From Phenylobacterium sp. CCH9-H3 (lineage in GTDB: Bacteria; Pseudomonadota; Alphaproteobacteria; Caulobacterales; Caulobacteraceae), in assembly GCF_001557235.1 (NCBI RefSeq), contig NZ_LSJI01000225.1:7989-71988 (forward strand): DNA of 64,000 bases, in the 5' to 3' direction. The position numbers were made by a program, and so were the translations under genes. Positions 51,446-60,333 of the stretch are shown in pieces (position 1 is the first letter of the stretch; each line of letters starts with the position of its first letter). The notes under the pieces were generated by a model. The model saw only the letters and a list, made by a program, of their open reading frames with translations, searched no databases and was not told the origin of the DNA.

Positions 51446-51518
51446 TCGCGCACGATCCTATCGCAATGGATTGACAGCCGCGGCCCGGCGCCTATTTGTG
51501 TCGCACACGATCTAATCG
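51446..51518. promoter_or_regulatory. ohrR-ohr intergenic promoter with two candidate OhrR sites
   Basis: TCGCGCACGATCCTATCG (51446-51463) and TCGCACACGATCTAATCG (51501-51518) agree at 15 of 18 positions, 55 bp apart. A -35 TTGACA (51471-51476) and a -10-like TATTTG (51493-51498, 16-bp spacing) lie between them, so the second site covers the start point for ohr and the first lies next to the ohrR start. Confidence 0.65.
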
Positions 51519-51546
51519 TTCACGCCATCAACCAAGGAGCTTTCCC

Positions 51547-51984
51547 ATGTCGACCCCCAGCCCCGTCCAGGTCCTCTACCGCACCGCCGCCCGCGCCACC
51601 GGCGGCCGCGACGGCCAGGCCGCCACCCTCGACGGCAGCCTCTCGGTCGCCCTGGCCACGCCGAAGGAGCTCGGCGGCGGGGGCGGCGCGGGGAACAATC
51701 CGGAACAGCTCTTCGCGGCCGGCTATGCGGCCTGCTTCATCGGCGCCATGAAGTTCGTGGCCAGCCAGGGCGGCCCCAAGGTTCCGGCCGATGCGGCGGT
51801 CACCGCCCATGTGGGCATCGGCCCCCGCGCGGCGGGCGGTTTCGGCCTCGACATCGCGCTGGAGGTCGCCCTCCCCGGCCTCGACCGCGCCGCAGCCGAA
51901 GACCTGGTCGCCAAGGCCCACCAGGTCTGCCCCTACTCCAACGCCACCCGCGGCAACGTCGACGTGAAGCTCAGCGTCGCCTGA
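51547..51984 (+). CDS. ohr: organic hydroperoxide resistance protein Ohr
   Basis: 145 residues. Thiol peroxidase reducing organic and fatty-acid hydroperoxides. Start at ATG 51547 with AAGGAG 10 bases upstream. Both reactive cysteines are visible: [17 protein letters not shown] (peroxidatic) and [14 protein letters not shown] (resolving). The N-terminus [17 protein letters not shown] matches the family. Divergent from ohrR. A GC hairpin follows the gene. Confidence 0.96.
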   Translation: MSTPSPVQVLYRTAARATGGRDGQAATLDGSLSVALATPKELGGGGGAGNNPEQLFAAGYAACFIGAMKFVASQGGPKVPADAAVTAHVGIGPRAAGGFGLDIALEVALPGLDRAAAEDLVAKAHQVCPYSNATRGNVDVKLSVA

Positions 51985-51999
51985 GCAACGCACGGAAAG

Positions 52000-52023
52000 G
52001 CCTCCTCCCCCAGGGGAGGAGGC
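52000..52023. terminator. GC-rich hairpin between convergent ohr and SnoaL-like genes
   Basis: GCCTCCTCCCC (52000-52010) and GGGGAGGAGGC (52013-52023) are perfect 11-bp arms around CA. No U-run follows on either strand, so it may be a bidirectional stabilising hairpin or another repeat-family member rather than a true terminator. Confidence 0.5.
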
Positions 52024-52030
52024 GCGCCCG

Positions 52031-52558
52031 CTACGGCGCGAAGCTGGAGCGGCCCTGGATGCCCCAGCGGCCGTCCTGGCGGGTGACGATGTAGATGCTG
52101 TCGAAGCCGCCGATCACCGAGCCGTCCTTGCGGAAGCGGCTGAAGCGGGTGTCGATGTGCACCTTGTCGGCGCCGGCGTGGATGACGTCGCGCCGCTGCC
52201 AGGCCGAGTGGTCCCAGTCGGCGAGCGCGCCGGTGGTGAACATCTCGGGCTTGTGGAAGCCCGGGTTGATCACGGTCACCTTGCCCGAGGCGAAGCGCAC
52301 GTGCGGGAAGTTGAAGGTGGCCTCGAAGGCGGCCAGGTCGCGGGCGTTGAAGGCGGCCATGAAGGCGTCGAGGCGGCCCTGGGCGGCGGCGATCTCGGCG
52401 GCGAACTTCGCGTGCTCGGGCTTCACCGGCGGCGCGGCCACCGAGGCGCCGAGGGCGGGCGAGCCCGCCGCGAGCGATGCGCCGGCGACCCCGGCGGCGA
52501 TGATGGCGTCCCTGCGACTGACCATGGCGATGCTTCCTCGGTTCTTGTTCTGGTTCAT
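52031..52558 (-). CDS. exported SnoaL-like/nuclear-transport-factor-2-like protein
   Basis: 175 residues from ATG 52558, which overlaps the TetR stop by ATGA (ATG 52525 has GAGGAAG upstream and is an alternative). A leader with RR (VSRRDAIIAAGVAGASLAAG) is followed by a SnoaL-like alpha+beta domain: AQGRLDAFMAAFNARDLAAF, FNFPHVRFASGKVTVI and SVIGGFDSIYIVTRQDG. Function unknown. It is co-transcribed with the TetR gene. Confidence 0.75.
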   Translation of the reverse strand: MNQNKNRGSIAMVSRRDAIIAAGVAGASLAAGSPALGASVAAPPVKPEHAKFAAEIAAAQGRLDAFMAAFNARDLAAFEATFNFPHVRFASGKVTVINPGFHKPEMFTTGALADWDHSAWQRRDVIHAGADKVHIDTRFSRFRKDGSVIGGFDSIYIVTRQDGRWGIQGRSSFAP

Positions 52559-53241
52559 GGCGTCAGGCCCTCGGTGTCGAAGGGCCACTCCTGTTCGGGC
52601 GAATCCAGGTTCAGCAGCTCGGCGGCGTTGTGGCGCCAGGCGCGCATCATCTGGCCGCACCAGCGGATGAAGAGCTCATCCCGGCTGGGGTCGCCGCGCT
52701 CGACCCAGTAGACGAGCGCGTCGTTGCAGAACGAGATCATCGGCTCCAGCGCCAGCTCCAGCAGCGCCGGCCGCTGGCCCCGGGGCGGCGGCGGCTCGGG
52801 ATACCAGAGCAGGCCCCGGAGCCGCTGGCCGGTGCGCCGCCGCAGGGCCGCGTGGGCCGCCTGATAGGCCGGGTTCTGGCCGCTGTGCCGGACCAGAAGG
52901 ATGAAGCCGTCGTGGAACGAGCGGGCGGCCGCCAGCGACTTGCGCATGCCGCCGCCGTAGCCGCGCCACGGCTTGCCGTCCTGGTTGTTCAGCCGGCGCA
53001 GGGTCTCGGCGAAGATCCCCTGGATCAGGGCGTCCTTCGACGGGAAGCGCCGGTACAACACCACCTTCGTCACCCCCGCCGCCGCGGCCACCTGCTCCAT
53101 GGTGGCGCCGGCCAGGCCGTGCTGGCGGAAGACCGCCGCGGCCACCCGCATGAACGCCTCCCGCCGTTCGGCTTCGCGGGCCGTGCGCACGGCCGCGTTG
53201 GGTTCGGCGTCGTCGGTGGCGTCGGCGAGGGTCCGGGTCAT
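52555..53241 (-). CDS. TetR-family transcriptional regulator
   Basis: 228 residues. HTH in AVFRQHGLAGATMEQVAAAA then GVTKVVLYRRFPSKDALIQG. C-terminal ligand domain contains a Trp/Pro-rich insert (LWYPEPPPPRGQRPALLEL). It sits 4 bases after the sulfatase stop and overlaps the SnoaL-like gene, so sulfatase-tetR-snoaL form one transcript, and it may control that operon. Confidence 0.88.
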   Translation of the reverse strand: MTRTLADATDDAEPNAAVRTAREAERREAFMRVAAAVFRQHGLAGATMEQVAAAAGVTKVVLYRRFPSKDALIQGIFAETLRRLNNQDGKPWRGYGGGMRKSLAAARSFHDGFILLVRHSGQNPAYQAAHAALRRRTGQRLRGLLWYPEPPPPRGQRPALLELALEPMISFCNDALVYWVERGDPSRDELFIRWCGQMMRAWRHNAAELLNLDSPEQEWPFDTEGLTP

Positions 53242-53245
53242 GGGC

Positions 53246-54802
53246 TCAGTCGTAGATCTTCAGGAGGTGGCCGTCCTGCTTCTTCACCGACTGGCGCATG
53301 CTGGTCCACTGGGGCGGCACATTGTCCTTGTCCCAGGCCTTCAGCTTGGCCTGGAGGCGGGCGACCACGCCGGGGTTCGCCGTGGCGACGTTCGCCTTCT
53401 CGCCCAGGTCGCCCTTGAGGTCGTACAGCATCACGTGCTGCCCGAGCGGCGAGACCACGGCGTGCGTGCCGTCGGGCGTGATGTTGGCGGCGGTGGTGGC
53501 GGCGTCGGACGGATCGGCCTTGTTGACCTCCCACAGCTTCCAGTTTCCGTCGCGGATCGCGAAGTTGGGGCCGGCCCGCCAATAGACGGTGGGGTTGGGC
53601 GCGGCCGGGTTCCCGCCGGTGACGAAGGGCATCAGGTTCACCCCGTCGGTCCCCTTGGGCAGGTTGGCGCCCGCCAAGGCCGCGGCGGTGGGCACGATGT
53701 CGAGGCTGGAGACCATGCGGTCGTCCACCTGGCCGCCCGGGATGCGGCCCGGCCAGGCGACGATGTAGGGAACGCGGACCCCGCCCTCGAGGTGCGTGCC
53801 CTTGTGCCCGTTGAGCGGGGCGTTGGAGCACGCCGCCCCGATGTAGGGCGCGCAGCCGTTGTCGGAGAGGAAGACGATGAGCGTGTTCTTCTCCAGTCCC
53901 TCGGCCTTCAGCTTGGCGCGGATGGCGCCCACGCCGTCGTCCAGGGACGAGACCATGGCGGCATAGATCCGCTGGCCGCGGTCGGGCACGTGGCGATAGC
54001 GGTCGAGGTACTTCTTGGTGGCCTGCAGCGGCGTGTGGGGCGTGGTGTAGGCCAGGTAGAGGAAGAACGGCTTGTCCTTGTTGGAGCCGATGAAGCGCAC
54101 CGCCTCGTCGGTGAAGGCGTCGGTGAGGTACTCCTTGACCTCCACCACCTCCTTGCCGCGCCGGACCGTCGCGATGCTGCGCAGGTAGGCCATCCGCTCG
54201 TCGTCGGTGGCGGTGGCCGGCAGGGGATCCTTGAGGGTGGCGCGGAACGAGGCGGCGGCGCCCGGCGGGGTATAGGTGTCATCGCCGGGCTGGCTCTGGG
54301 TGTAGAAGGCGGTCGCGCCGGCGGTGATGCCGAAGAACTCATCGAAGCCGCGGTCGGTGGGCTGGTAGCCCTCGGCTTCCCCCAGGTGCCACTTGCCGAT
54401 CATGCCGGTGCGGTAGCCGGCAGTCTTCAGGATGTTGCCCATGAAGGGCTCGGCCAGGGAGACGCCGCCCCGCCGGTCGCGGCCCACCGGATTGAACTCC
54501 CAGCCGAACCGCTGCTGGTAGCGGCCGGTCAGGATCGCCGCCCGCGACGGCGCGCAGACCGGATGGGTCACGTAGCCGGCGGTGAAGCGCACGCCGTCGG
54601 CCGCCAGGGCGTCGATGTTCGGCGTCTTGATGACGTTCGAGCCGTAGGCCGAGGTGTCGCCATAGCCCAGGTCGTCGGCGACGATGACGATGATGTTCGG
54701 CCGGGGCGCCGCCCGCACCGGATCCACGGCCGTGGCCGGCGGCGCGCTGGCCGCGGCGGCCAGGGACAGGGTCACGGCGAGGATCAGGGGGGCGCGTTTC
54801 AT
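53246..54802 (-). CDS. secreted arylsulfatase-type sulfatase
   Basis: 518 residues. Signal peptide KRAPLILAVTLSLAAAASAP. Type I sulfatase landmarks: NIIVIVADDLGYGDTSAYGS (metal Asp pair), formylglycine motif CAPSRAAILTGRYQQRFGWE, KWHLGEAEGYQPTDRGFDEF, FLYLAYTTPHTPLQ and VFLSDNGC. The CxPSR Cys requires maturation by formylglycine-generating enzyme, not encoded here. It hydrolyses sulfate esters in the periplasm. Divergent from a LysR regulator. Confidence 0.94.
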   Translation of the reverse strand: MKRAPLILAVTLSLAAAASAPPATAVDPVRAAPRPNIIVIVADDLGYGDTSAYGSNVIKTPNIDALAADGVRFTAGYVTHPVCAPSRAAILTGRYQQRFGWEFNPVGRDRRGGVSLAEPFMGNILKTAGYRTGMIGKWHLGEAEGYQPTDRGFDEFFGITAGATAFYTQSQPGDDTYTPPGAAASFRATLKDPLPATATDDERMAYLRSIATVRRGKEVVEVKEYLTDAFTDEAVRFIGSNKDKPFFLYLAYTTPHTPLQATKKYLDRYRHVPDRGQRIYAAMVSSLDDGVGAIRAKLKAEGLEKNTLIVFLSDNGCAPYIGAACSNAPLNGHKGTHLEGGVRVPYIVAWPGRIPGGQVDDRMVSSLDIVPTAAALAGANLPKGTDGVNLMPFVTGGNPAAPNPTVYWRAGPNFAIRDGNWKLWEVNKADPSDAATTAANITPDGTHAVVSPLGQHVMLYDLKGDLGEKANVATANPGVVARLQAKLKAWDKDNVPPQWTSMRQSVKKQDGHLLKIYD

Positions 54803-54890
54803 GCGTGGGCTCCTTGGTCGGCCCGGACGCTAGCCGGATCGTGCGGTCCGATCTGCACAATTGGATGACAGGGTGCTATAGCCCACAGGC

Positions 54891-55799
54891 ATGGAGCTTC
54901 GGCATCTCGAACAGATCCTGGAAATCTGCCGTGCGGGCGGTTTCAGCGGCGCGGCGCGCAAGCTGCAGATCTCGCAACCCACCCTGTCCAAGAGCATCGC
55001 GCGGCTGGAATCCCAGCTTTCCCTTCGTCTGTTCGAGCGCACCAATGGCGCGGCGCGGCCGACGGCCTATGGGGCGTTCGTGGCCCAGCGGGCGGAGACG
55101 CTGCTGCAAGGCGTGGCCGCCCTGACCCGCGACCTGGAGCAGCTGGCGCGTGGCGAGGAGGGACGGATCCGGATCGCCGTGGGCCCCGCCTCGCGCCTGA
55201 AGCCGCTGCCGGAGCTGCTGCGGCGGGTGGCGGTGCGGTTCCCGAAACTGCACGTGGAGACGATCCAGGAGACCGGCCCCGGCGTGATGAAGGCGCTGCA
55301 CGACGGCCGGGTCGACATCGCCTTCGGCTATTCCGAGCACGCGGCGCGCTACGGCGAGCTGATCCGCAAGAAGATGTTCGAGGACGCGGTGATCCTGGTC
55401 GCACGGCCGGGCCATCCGGCCCTGGCGCTGCAGGACGCCGGGCCGCGGGAGCTGCTGCAATACCCCTTCGCCCTGCCCAGCATCCTGCCGGGCGTCGAGC
55501 GCTGGGCCGGCGAGATGTCGCGCGAGGAGAACGAGAACCTCAGGGCCTTCATCAGCGACGACTATTCGCTGATCATCCAACGGGCGCTGGACACCGAGGC
55601 CATCGCGCTGGGCGCCTCGTTCCTGTTCGACGAGCAGGTGAAGGACGGGCGGCTGGCGGTGGTGTCCTCGACGCTCGACGTGCCCTACGCCTGCTGGATG
55701 CTGACGACGGCCGAGCGATGGCGCTCGCCGCTGATCAAGGCCATGGCCGAATTGTCCAAGGCCGCGGTCGCGGACCGGCCGCTGAGCGCCGCAGCCTGA
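54891..55799 (+). CDS. LysR-family transcriptional regulator
   Basis: 302 residues. N-terminal HTH: MELRHLEQILEICRAGGFSG, AARKLQISQPTLSKSIARLE; substrate domain with VGPASRLKPLPELLRRVAVR and DIAFGYSEHAARYGE. It is divergent from the sulfatase over an 88-bp gap with a possible T-N11-A site near 54850-54865. Probably controls the sulfatase operon, by the usual LysR arrangement. Confidence 0.93.
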   Translation: MELRHLEQILEICRAGGFSGAARKLQISQPTLSKSIARLESQLSLRLFERTNGAARPTAYGAFVAQRAETLLQGVAALTRDLEQLARGEEGRIRIAVGPASRLKPLPELLRRVAVRFPKLHVETIQETGPGVMKALHDGRVDIAFGYSEHAARYGELIRKKMFEDAVILVARPGHPALALQDAGPRELLQYPFALPSILPGVERWAGEMSREENENLRAFISDDYSLIIQRALDTEAIALGASFLFDEQVKDGRLAVVSSTLDVPYACWMLTTAERWRSPLIKAMAELSKAAVADRPLSAAA

Positions 55800-55809
55800 T
55801 AGCCGGGGG

Positions 55810-56460
55810 CTATGCGCGTCTGGCCAGGCCGGCCTGCTCCATCCGCCACTTAAGCTGGTCAAAGCGGTCCTGCCCGAAGAACGGCTCGCCGCCGAAGACC
55901 ATCATCGGCACGCCCCAGTGGCCGGCGGCGCGCTGGTCGACCTGGTTGGCCTCGACGACCTGGGCCAGGCGGTCGGCCTCCCCGTCCGCGACGGCGCTGA
56001 GCTCGGCATAGTCCAGGCCGGCCCGTTCGGCCGCGCGGGCCAGGTGGTCGCCCTCGTGCCAGTCGTCGACCTCGCCGCTCCAGATCGTATGGCTGGCCTC
56101 CCTCAGGAACGGCAGGCCGCGGCCGCGCTCCGCCGCGGCGACGCCCAGGTGGGTCAGGCGATGGATGTAGGGCTGCTGCATCCGGTAGCCGACGCCCGGC
56201 GCCTGCTGCACCGGGTCCGGCCGGGGCCAGCGGAACGGCAAGCCGAGGAACGCCGCCTCCCGGAAGACGTCCCTCATGAAGTAGGGCGTCCACAGCGGGT
56301 CGCGGGTCTCGAAGAACTCGGGCGTGCGCACCGCCAGCGGATAGACCGGCCGCACGTTGCAGGCGACGTCGTACTCGGCCTCCAGCGCCATCAGCCGCGG
56401 GACGACCATGTAGGAATAGGGCGAGCGGAAGGACCAGTAGAGGTCGTAGCTGAGGGTCAT
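55810..56460 (-). CDS. DsbA-family 2-hydroxychromene-2-carboxylate isomerase-like protein
   Basis: 216 residues from ATG 56460 (GGAAGGAC upstream). Thioredoxin/GST-kappa fold: LYWSFRSPYSYMVVPRLMAL (the SPYS start used by HCCA isomerases), VRPVYPLAVRTPEFF, and C-terminal HWGVPMMVFGGEPFFGQDRF. The family isomerises in naphthalene-type pathways or transfers glutathione. No aromatic catabolic operon is adjacent, so the substrate is unknown. Confidence 0.85.
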   Translation of the reverse strand: MTLSYDLYWSFRSPYSYMVVPRLMALEAEYDVACNVRPVYPLAVRTPEFFETRDPLWTPYFMRDVFREAAFLGLPFRWPRPDPVQQAPGVGYRMQQPYIHRLTHLGVAAAERGRGLPFLREASHTIWSGEVDDWHEGDHLARAAERAGLDYAELSAVADGEADRLAQVVEANQVDQRAAGHWGVPMMVFGGEPFFGQDRFDQLKWRMEQAGLARRA

Positions 56461-56551
56461 GGCGTCCTTCCCGTCCGGCGTTTTCGAAGCTCTAGCACAC
56501 GAACGTGAATCCAAGTTCCGATTTCACGTCCGCCCACTCCGCCGCCGGCCG

Positions 56552-56567
56552 TCATATCTTCGTATGA
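56552..56567. promoter_or_regulatory. CATA-N6-TATG palindrome, site 1 (before the FixJ-like gene)
   Basis: TCATATCTTCGTATGA. It lies 60 bases before the response-regulator start. The same motif recurs at 57243 and 59284 only within this regulatory cluster as far as seen, which points to a common regulator, plausibly the FixJ-like protein encoded next to it. Confidence 0.7.
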
Positions 56568-56626
56568 GCGGCGCGGGACGGACGGCTGTGTCATAAGATC
56601 GCAGTCCACTCGCTTGCCGAAGAGCC

Positions 56627-57241
56627 ATGCCCGACGCCGCGATCGTCCATATCGTCGATGACGACGCCTCCCTCGGCGAGGCGCTGGCCAGCCTGTTTCG
56701 CTCGGTGGGCCTGGAGCCGCGGCTCTACGGCTCGGCGCAGGCCTTCCTCGACGCCGAGCTTCCGGACGCGCCCGGGTGCCTGGTGCTGGACGTGCGGCTG
56801 CCCGGCCTCTCCGGCCTGGATTTCCAGGCCCAGCTCGCCCAGTTGGGGATCGGCCTTCCGGTGGTGCTGATGACGGGGCACGGCGACATCCCCATGTCGG
56901 TGCGTGGCATGAAGGCCGGCGCGGTCGATTTCCTGCCCAAGCCCTTCCGCGAGCAGGACATGCTGGACGCGGTCGCCACCGGCATCGAGCGCGACCGCCA
57001 GCGCCGGGCCGCCGACGGGGGGCGACGGGCGCTGGAGGAACGCTTCGCCACCCTCTCCCCGCGCGAGCGCCAGGTCATGGCCCTGGTCACCGCCGGCAAG
57101 CTGAACAAGCAGGTGGCGGGCGACCTCTCGCTGTCGGAAATCACGGTGAAGATCCACCGCGGCGCGGCCATGCGGAAGATGGGCGCCCGCTCGCTGGCCG
57201 ATCTGGTGCGGATGGCCGAGGCCCTGCACGTCGGCGCCTGA
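56627..57241 (+). CDS. FixJ/NarL-type response regulator
   Basis: 204 residues. Receiver domain with the acidic pocket VHIVDDDASLGEAL, phospho-Asp in CLVLDVRLPGLSGLDF, Thr in LMTGHGD and Lys in FLPKPFREQDM. C-terminal LuxR-type HTH: FATLSPRERQVMALVTAGKL followed by VAGDLSLSEITVKIHRGAAM. Complete and functional in appearance. It stands in front of a receiver-only protein and a PAS kinase, all rightward, and its own promoter has a CATA-N6-TATG palindrome. Confidence 0.93.
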   Translation: MPDAAIVHIVDDDASLGEALASLFRSVGLEPRLYGSAQAFLDAELPDAPGCLVLDVRLPGLSGLDFQAQLAQLGIGLPVVLMTGHGDIPMSVRGMKAGAVDFLPKPFREQDMLDAVATGIERDRQRRAADGGRRALEERFATLSPRERQVMALVTAGKLNKQVAGDLSLSEITVKIHRGAAMRKMGARSLADLVRMAEALHVGA

Positions 57242-57257
57242 CCATACCTGCGTATGA
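57242..57257. promoter_or_regulatory. CATA-N6-TATG palindrome, site 2 (before the receiver-only gene)
   Basis: CCATACCTGCGTATGA starts directly after the FixJ-like stop codon, 37 bases before the next gene. It suggests an internal promoter controlled like site 1. Confidence 0.7.
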
Positions 57258-57293
57258 TTCCGGCGGGAGCGTCGGCATGCGAAGCCGTCCCTC

Positions 57294-57665
57294 ATGAGCG
57301 CGGCCGATCCGTTGATCTCCATCGTCGAGGACGACGAGTCCCTGCGCCAGGCCATGGTCGGCCTCGTGCGGTCGCTGGGCTATCGGGTGGCCAGCTATCC
57401 GAGCGCGGAAGATTTCCTCGCCGCCGACTCCCGCGACCGGTCGAATTGCATCATCACCGACATCCAGATGCCCGGCCTTTCCGGCATCGACCTGAAACTC
57501 CGGCTCACCGCCGAAGGCGTGGCGACCCCGGTGATCATGGTCACGGCGCGCGCCGAGCCCGCGCTGCATGAGAAGGCCATGGCCAGCGGCGCCTGCTGCC
57601 TGCTTCGCAAGCCGTTCACCGCCGAGGCGCTCATCGACTGCCTGGACCAGGCCCTGGCCGCCTGA
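57294..57665 (+). CDS. single-domain response regulator (receiver only)
   Basis: 123 residues, one receiver domain with no output: LISIVEDDESLRQAMVGLVR, phospho-Asp in CIITDIQMPGLSGIDL, VIMVTARAEP and CLLRKPFTAEAL. May serve as a phosphate sink or relay between the kinase and the FixJ-like regulator. Its own promoter-region palindrome precedes it. Confidence 0.9.
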   Translation: MSAADPLISIVEDDESLRQAMVGLVRSLGYRVASYPSAEDFLAADSRDRSNCIITDIQMPGLSGIDLKLRLTAEGVATPVIMVTARAEPALHEKAMASGACCLLRKPFTAEALIDCLDQALAA

Positions 57666-57722
57666 CCGGTGGACACCCCGCCCCGCTCTTCGGCTAAGGT
57701 CCGCGCGCCAGGGGGGGTGCGC

Positions 57723-59264
57723 ATGGGTCCGGCCGAACGGGGCGATCTCTTCGATCTCGTCCAGGAGAGCATCGTCGTGTGCGACGCGGCGGGCCGGATC
57801 ACCGCATGGAACGCCGGGTCGACCGAACTCTATGGCTGGAGCCTGGAGCAGGCGCTTGGCCGCACGACCTCCGATCTGCTGGGGTCGGACGCGGCGATTC
57901 CGACGGACGACCGCTGGGAGGGCGAGCTTGCCCGCCGCGCCGCCGACGGGCGCGAACTGATCGTGGAGGTGCGCCGCAGCGTTCGGCGCGGGCCGGACGG
58001 CGAGCCGGTCGAGATCATCGAGACCGCCCGCGGCATCACGGAGCGCCGGGCGGCGGAACGGGCTCTGCGCGAGAGCGAGTACCGCTACCGCAACCTGTTC
58101 CAGGCCATGGCCGCCTCGTTCTGGGAGCTGGATTTCAGTCCGGTGGGCCAGATGCTGCGCCAGGTGCGCAAGTCGGGGGTCACGGACTACGCCGCCTATT
58201 TCGCCGCCAATCCGGGGTTCGTGCGCGAGATGATGCGGGTGACGCGCGTGCTTGCCGTCAACGAGCAGTCGGTGAAGCTGTTCGGGGTCGACGACGCCAC
58301 CGTGCTACTCACCACCATCGACCGTTTCTGGCCGGAAGCCAGCACGGCCGTCTATGCCGAGTCCGTGGTGGCCGCGGTCTCCGGGCAGCCCAGCTTCTCC
58401 CGCGAAACCCGGCTGCGCAGGCTGGACGGCCGCGAGTTCGACGCTCACTTCACCGCCTGTTTCCCGCCCGAGAGCGTGGCGGACGGCAAGCTGCTGATCG
58501 GCATCATCGATATCGGCGAGCGGGTCCGCGCCCAGCGCCAGCTCCAGGATCTCCAGGCCCAGTTCGCCCACGCCGCCCGCGTGTCGATGCTGGGCGAACT
58601 GACCGCCTCCATCGCCCACGAGGTGAACCAGCCGCTGGCCGCCATCGCCACCAACGCGTCGGCCGGCATGCGCTGGCTCTCGCGGCCGGAACCCGACCTG
58701 GACGAGCTGCGAGGGATCAACACCCGGGTCGTGGCCGACGCCCAGCGGGCCGCCGCGATCATCGCCCGGGTGCGCGACATGGCCGTCCGCCGCGCGCCCG
58801 AGCCGCAACCGCTGTCGGTGAACGCCGTGGTCGAGGAGGCGCTGCTGTTCCTGCGCCACGAGAGCCAGGGCAAGGGGGTGACCGTCGCGCTTGAGCTCGG
58901 CTCCGCGCTGCCGGACGTCCTGGCGGACCGCACCCAGGTGCAGCAGGTGGTGGTCAACCTCGTCGCCAATGCGATCCAGGCCATGGCCGCCGGCGACGGC
59001 CCGCGGGAGATCCGCGTCACGACCGGCCTCGACGCCGAGGGCAAGGTTTCGGTCATGGTCGCCGATACGGGGCCGGGCGTGCGGGCGGAGGACCTGCCGC
59101 GCCTCTTCGACAGCTTCTTCACCACCAAGGCCGACGGCATGGGCATGGGCCTGCCCATCTGCCGGTCGATCATCGAGACCCACGGCGGGGTCATCCGCGC
59201 CGCCAACAACGCGAACGGCCGGGGCGCCTGCTTCGCATTCAACCTCCCCGCCGCCGAGGTCTGA
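57723..59264 (+). CDS. PAS-domain sensor histidine kinase
   Basis: 513 residues from ATG 57723 with AGGGGGGG upstream (GTG 57669 lacks a ribosome site). PAS domain (FDLVQESIVVCDAAGRITAW, ETARGITERR), a second PAS-like region, then HisKA with phospho-His in SMLGELTASIAHEVNQPLAA and HATPase: QQVVVNLVANAIQAMAAGDG, MVADTGPGVRAEDLPRLFDS, FFTTKADGMGMGLPICRS. No membrane helices, so cytoplasmic sensing. The FixL-like HEVNQPLAA form matches the FixJ-type partner upstream. The ligand is unknown. Confidence 0.93.
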   Translation: MGPAERGDLFDLVQESIVVCDAAGRITAWNAGSTELYGWSLEQALGRTTSDLLGSDAAIPTDDRWEGELARRAADGRELIVEVRRSVRRGPDGEPVEIIETARGITERRAAERALRESEYRYRNLFQAMAASFWELDFSPVGQMLRQVRKSGVTDYAAYFAANPGFVREMMRVTRVLAVNEQSVKLFGVDDATVLLTTIDRFWPEASTAVYAESVVAAVSGQPSFSRETRLRRLDGREFDAHFTACFPPESVADGKLLIGIIDIGERVRAQRQLQDLQAQFAHAARVSMLGELTASIAHEVNQPLAAIATNASAGMRWLSRPEPDLDELRGINTRVVADAQRAAAIIARVRDMAVRRAPEPQPLSVNAVVEEALLFLRHESQGKGVTVALELGSALPDVLADRTQVQQVVVNLVANAIQAMAAGDGPREIRVTTGLDAEGKVSVMVADTGPGVRAEDLPRLFDSFFTTKADGMGMGLPICRSIIETHGGVIRAANNANGRGACFAFNLPAAEV

Positions 59265-59283
59265 CCGCCCGGTTAGGCGGCGT

Positions 59284-59297
59284 CATACCAATGTATG
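59284..59297. promoter_or_regulatory. CATA-N6-TATG palindrome, site 3 (before the haloperoxidase-like gene)
   Basis: CATACCAATGTATG begins 19 bases after the kinase stop and 101 bases before the hydrolase start. It suggests that the hydrolase is a target of the same two-component system. Confidence 0.7.
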
Positions 59298-59384
59298 CGA
59301 CGGGACACCGCAGGTTGAATTGAGACCGTCACGCTCGGGGCGCAATCTGCCGCTCACTGTCCCCCCACAGGAAAGGAGCCCCCC

Positions 59385-60254
59385 ATGCCCACGATCACCA
59401 CGAAGGACGGCGTCGAGATCTTCTACAAGGACTGGGGCGCCGGACAGCCCATCGTGTTCAGCCACGGCTGGCCGCTGACGGCGGACGACTGGGACGCCCA
59501 GATGATGTTCTTCGCCAGCAACGGCTACCGGGTCATCGCCCACGATCGCCGTGGCCACGGCCGCTCGACCCAGACCTGGGACGGCAACGAGATGGACACC
59601 TACGCCGACGACCTGCGGGCGCTGGTGCTGGCGCTGGACCTGAAGGACGCGATCCACGTCGGGCATTCCACCGGCGGCGGCGAGGTCGCCCGCTACCTGG
59701 GCCGCCACGGGACCGACCGCGCGGTCAAGGCCGTCCTGATCGGCGCCGTGCCGCCGGTGATGGTCAAGAAGGACAGCAACCCCGAGGGCCTGCCCATCGA
59801 GGTGTTCGACGGCTTCCGCGCCGCCCTGCTCGCCGACCGCGCCCAGATGTTCATCGATGTTCCGACCGGGCCGTTCTACAGCTTCAATCGGCCGGGTGCG
59901 AAGGTCAGCGAAGGCCTGATCCGCAAGTGGTGGCTGCAGGGCATGATGGGCGGCGTGAAGGCCCACTACGACTGCATCAAGGCCTTCTCGGAAACCGACT
60001 TCACCGAGGACCTGAAGAAGATCGACATCCCGGTCTTCCTGATGCACGGCGACGACGACCAGATCGTCCCCATCGCCGACTCGGCGCTGAAGGGGATCAA
60101 GCTGCTCCAGAAGGGCACGCTGAAGGTCTATCCCGGCCTGCCGCACGGCATGGCCTCGACCCACGCCGAGATCATCAACAACGACCTGCTCGCCTGGCTG
60201 AAGGGCGAACTGAAGGACGCGAACCAGTCTGCGGCGGCCCTCGAGCCCGCCTGA
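59385..60254 (+). CDS. alpha/beta hydrolase, cofactor-free non-heme haloperoxidase-like
   Basis: 289 residues with no signal peptide. Begins [20 protein letters not shown]; oxyanion region [14 protein letters not shown]; nucleophile in [15 protein letters not shown]; Asp in HGDDDQIVP; His in [10 protein letters not shown]. The family is annotated as non-heme chloroperoxidase/esterase and can form peracids. AAAGGAG precedes ATG 59385. Downstream of the kinase with a CATA-N6-TATG site between, so probably an output of that system. A hairpin terminator follows. Confidence 0.93.
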   Translation: MPTITTKDGVEIFYKDWGAGQPIVFSHGWPLTADDWDAQMMFFASNGYRVIAHDRRGHGRSTQTWDGNEMDTYADDLRALVLALDLKDAIHVGHSTGGGEVARYLGRHGTDRAVKAVLIGAVPPVMVKKDSNPEGLPIEVFDGFRAALLADRAQMFIDVPTGPFYSFNRPGAKVSEGLIRKWWLQGMMGGVKAHYDCIKAFSETDFTEDLKKIDIPVFLMHGDDDQIVPIADSALKGIKLLQKGTLKVYPGLPHGMASTHAEIINNDLLAWLKGELKDANQSAAALEPA

Positions 60255-60280
60255 CGCCTCCCCCGAAACAGATTGGTTCA

Positions 60281-60310
60281 GGCGCCGCCGTTTCCCCCAA
60301 CGGCGGCGCC
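60281..60310 (+). terminator. hairpin terminator after the haloperoxidase-like gene
   Basis: GGCGCCGCCGTT (60281-60292), loop TCCCCC, AACGGCGGCGCC (60299-60310): a 12-bp perfect stem 27 bases after the stop. Followed by GTCTTG rather than a clean U-run, so efficiency is uncertain. Confidence 0.65.
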
Positions 60311-60333
60311 GTCTTGCGTGTTAGGACCCCTTC

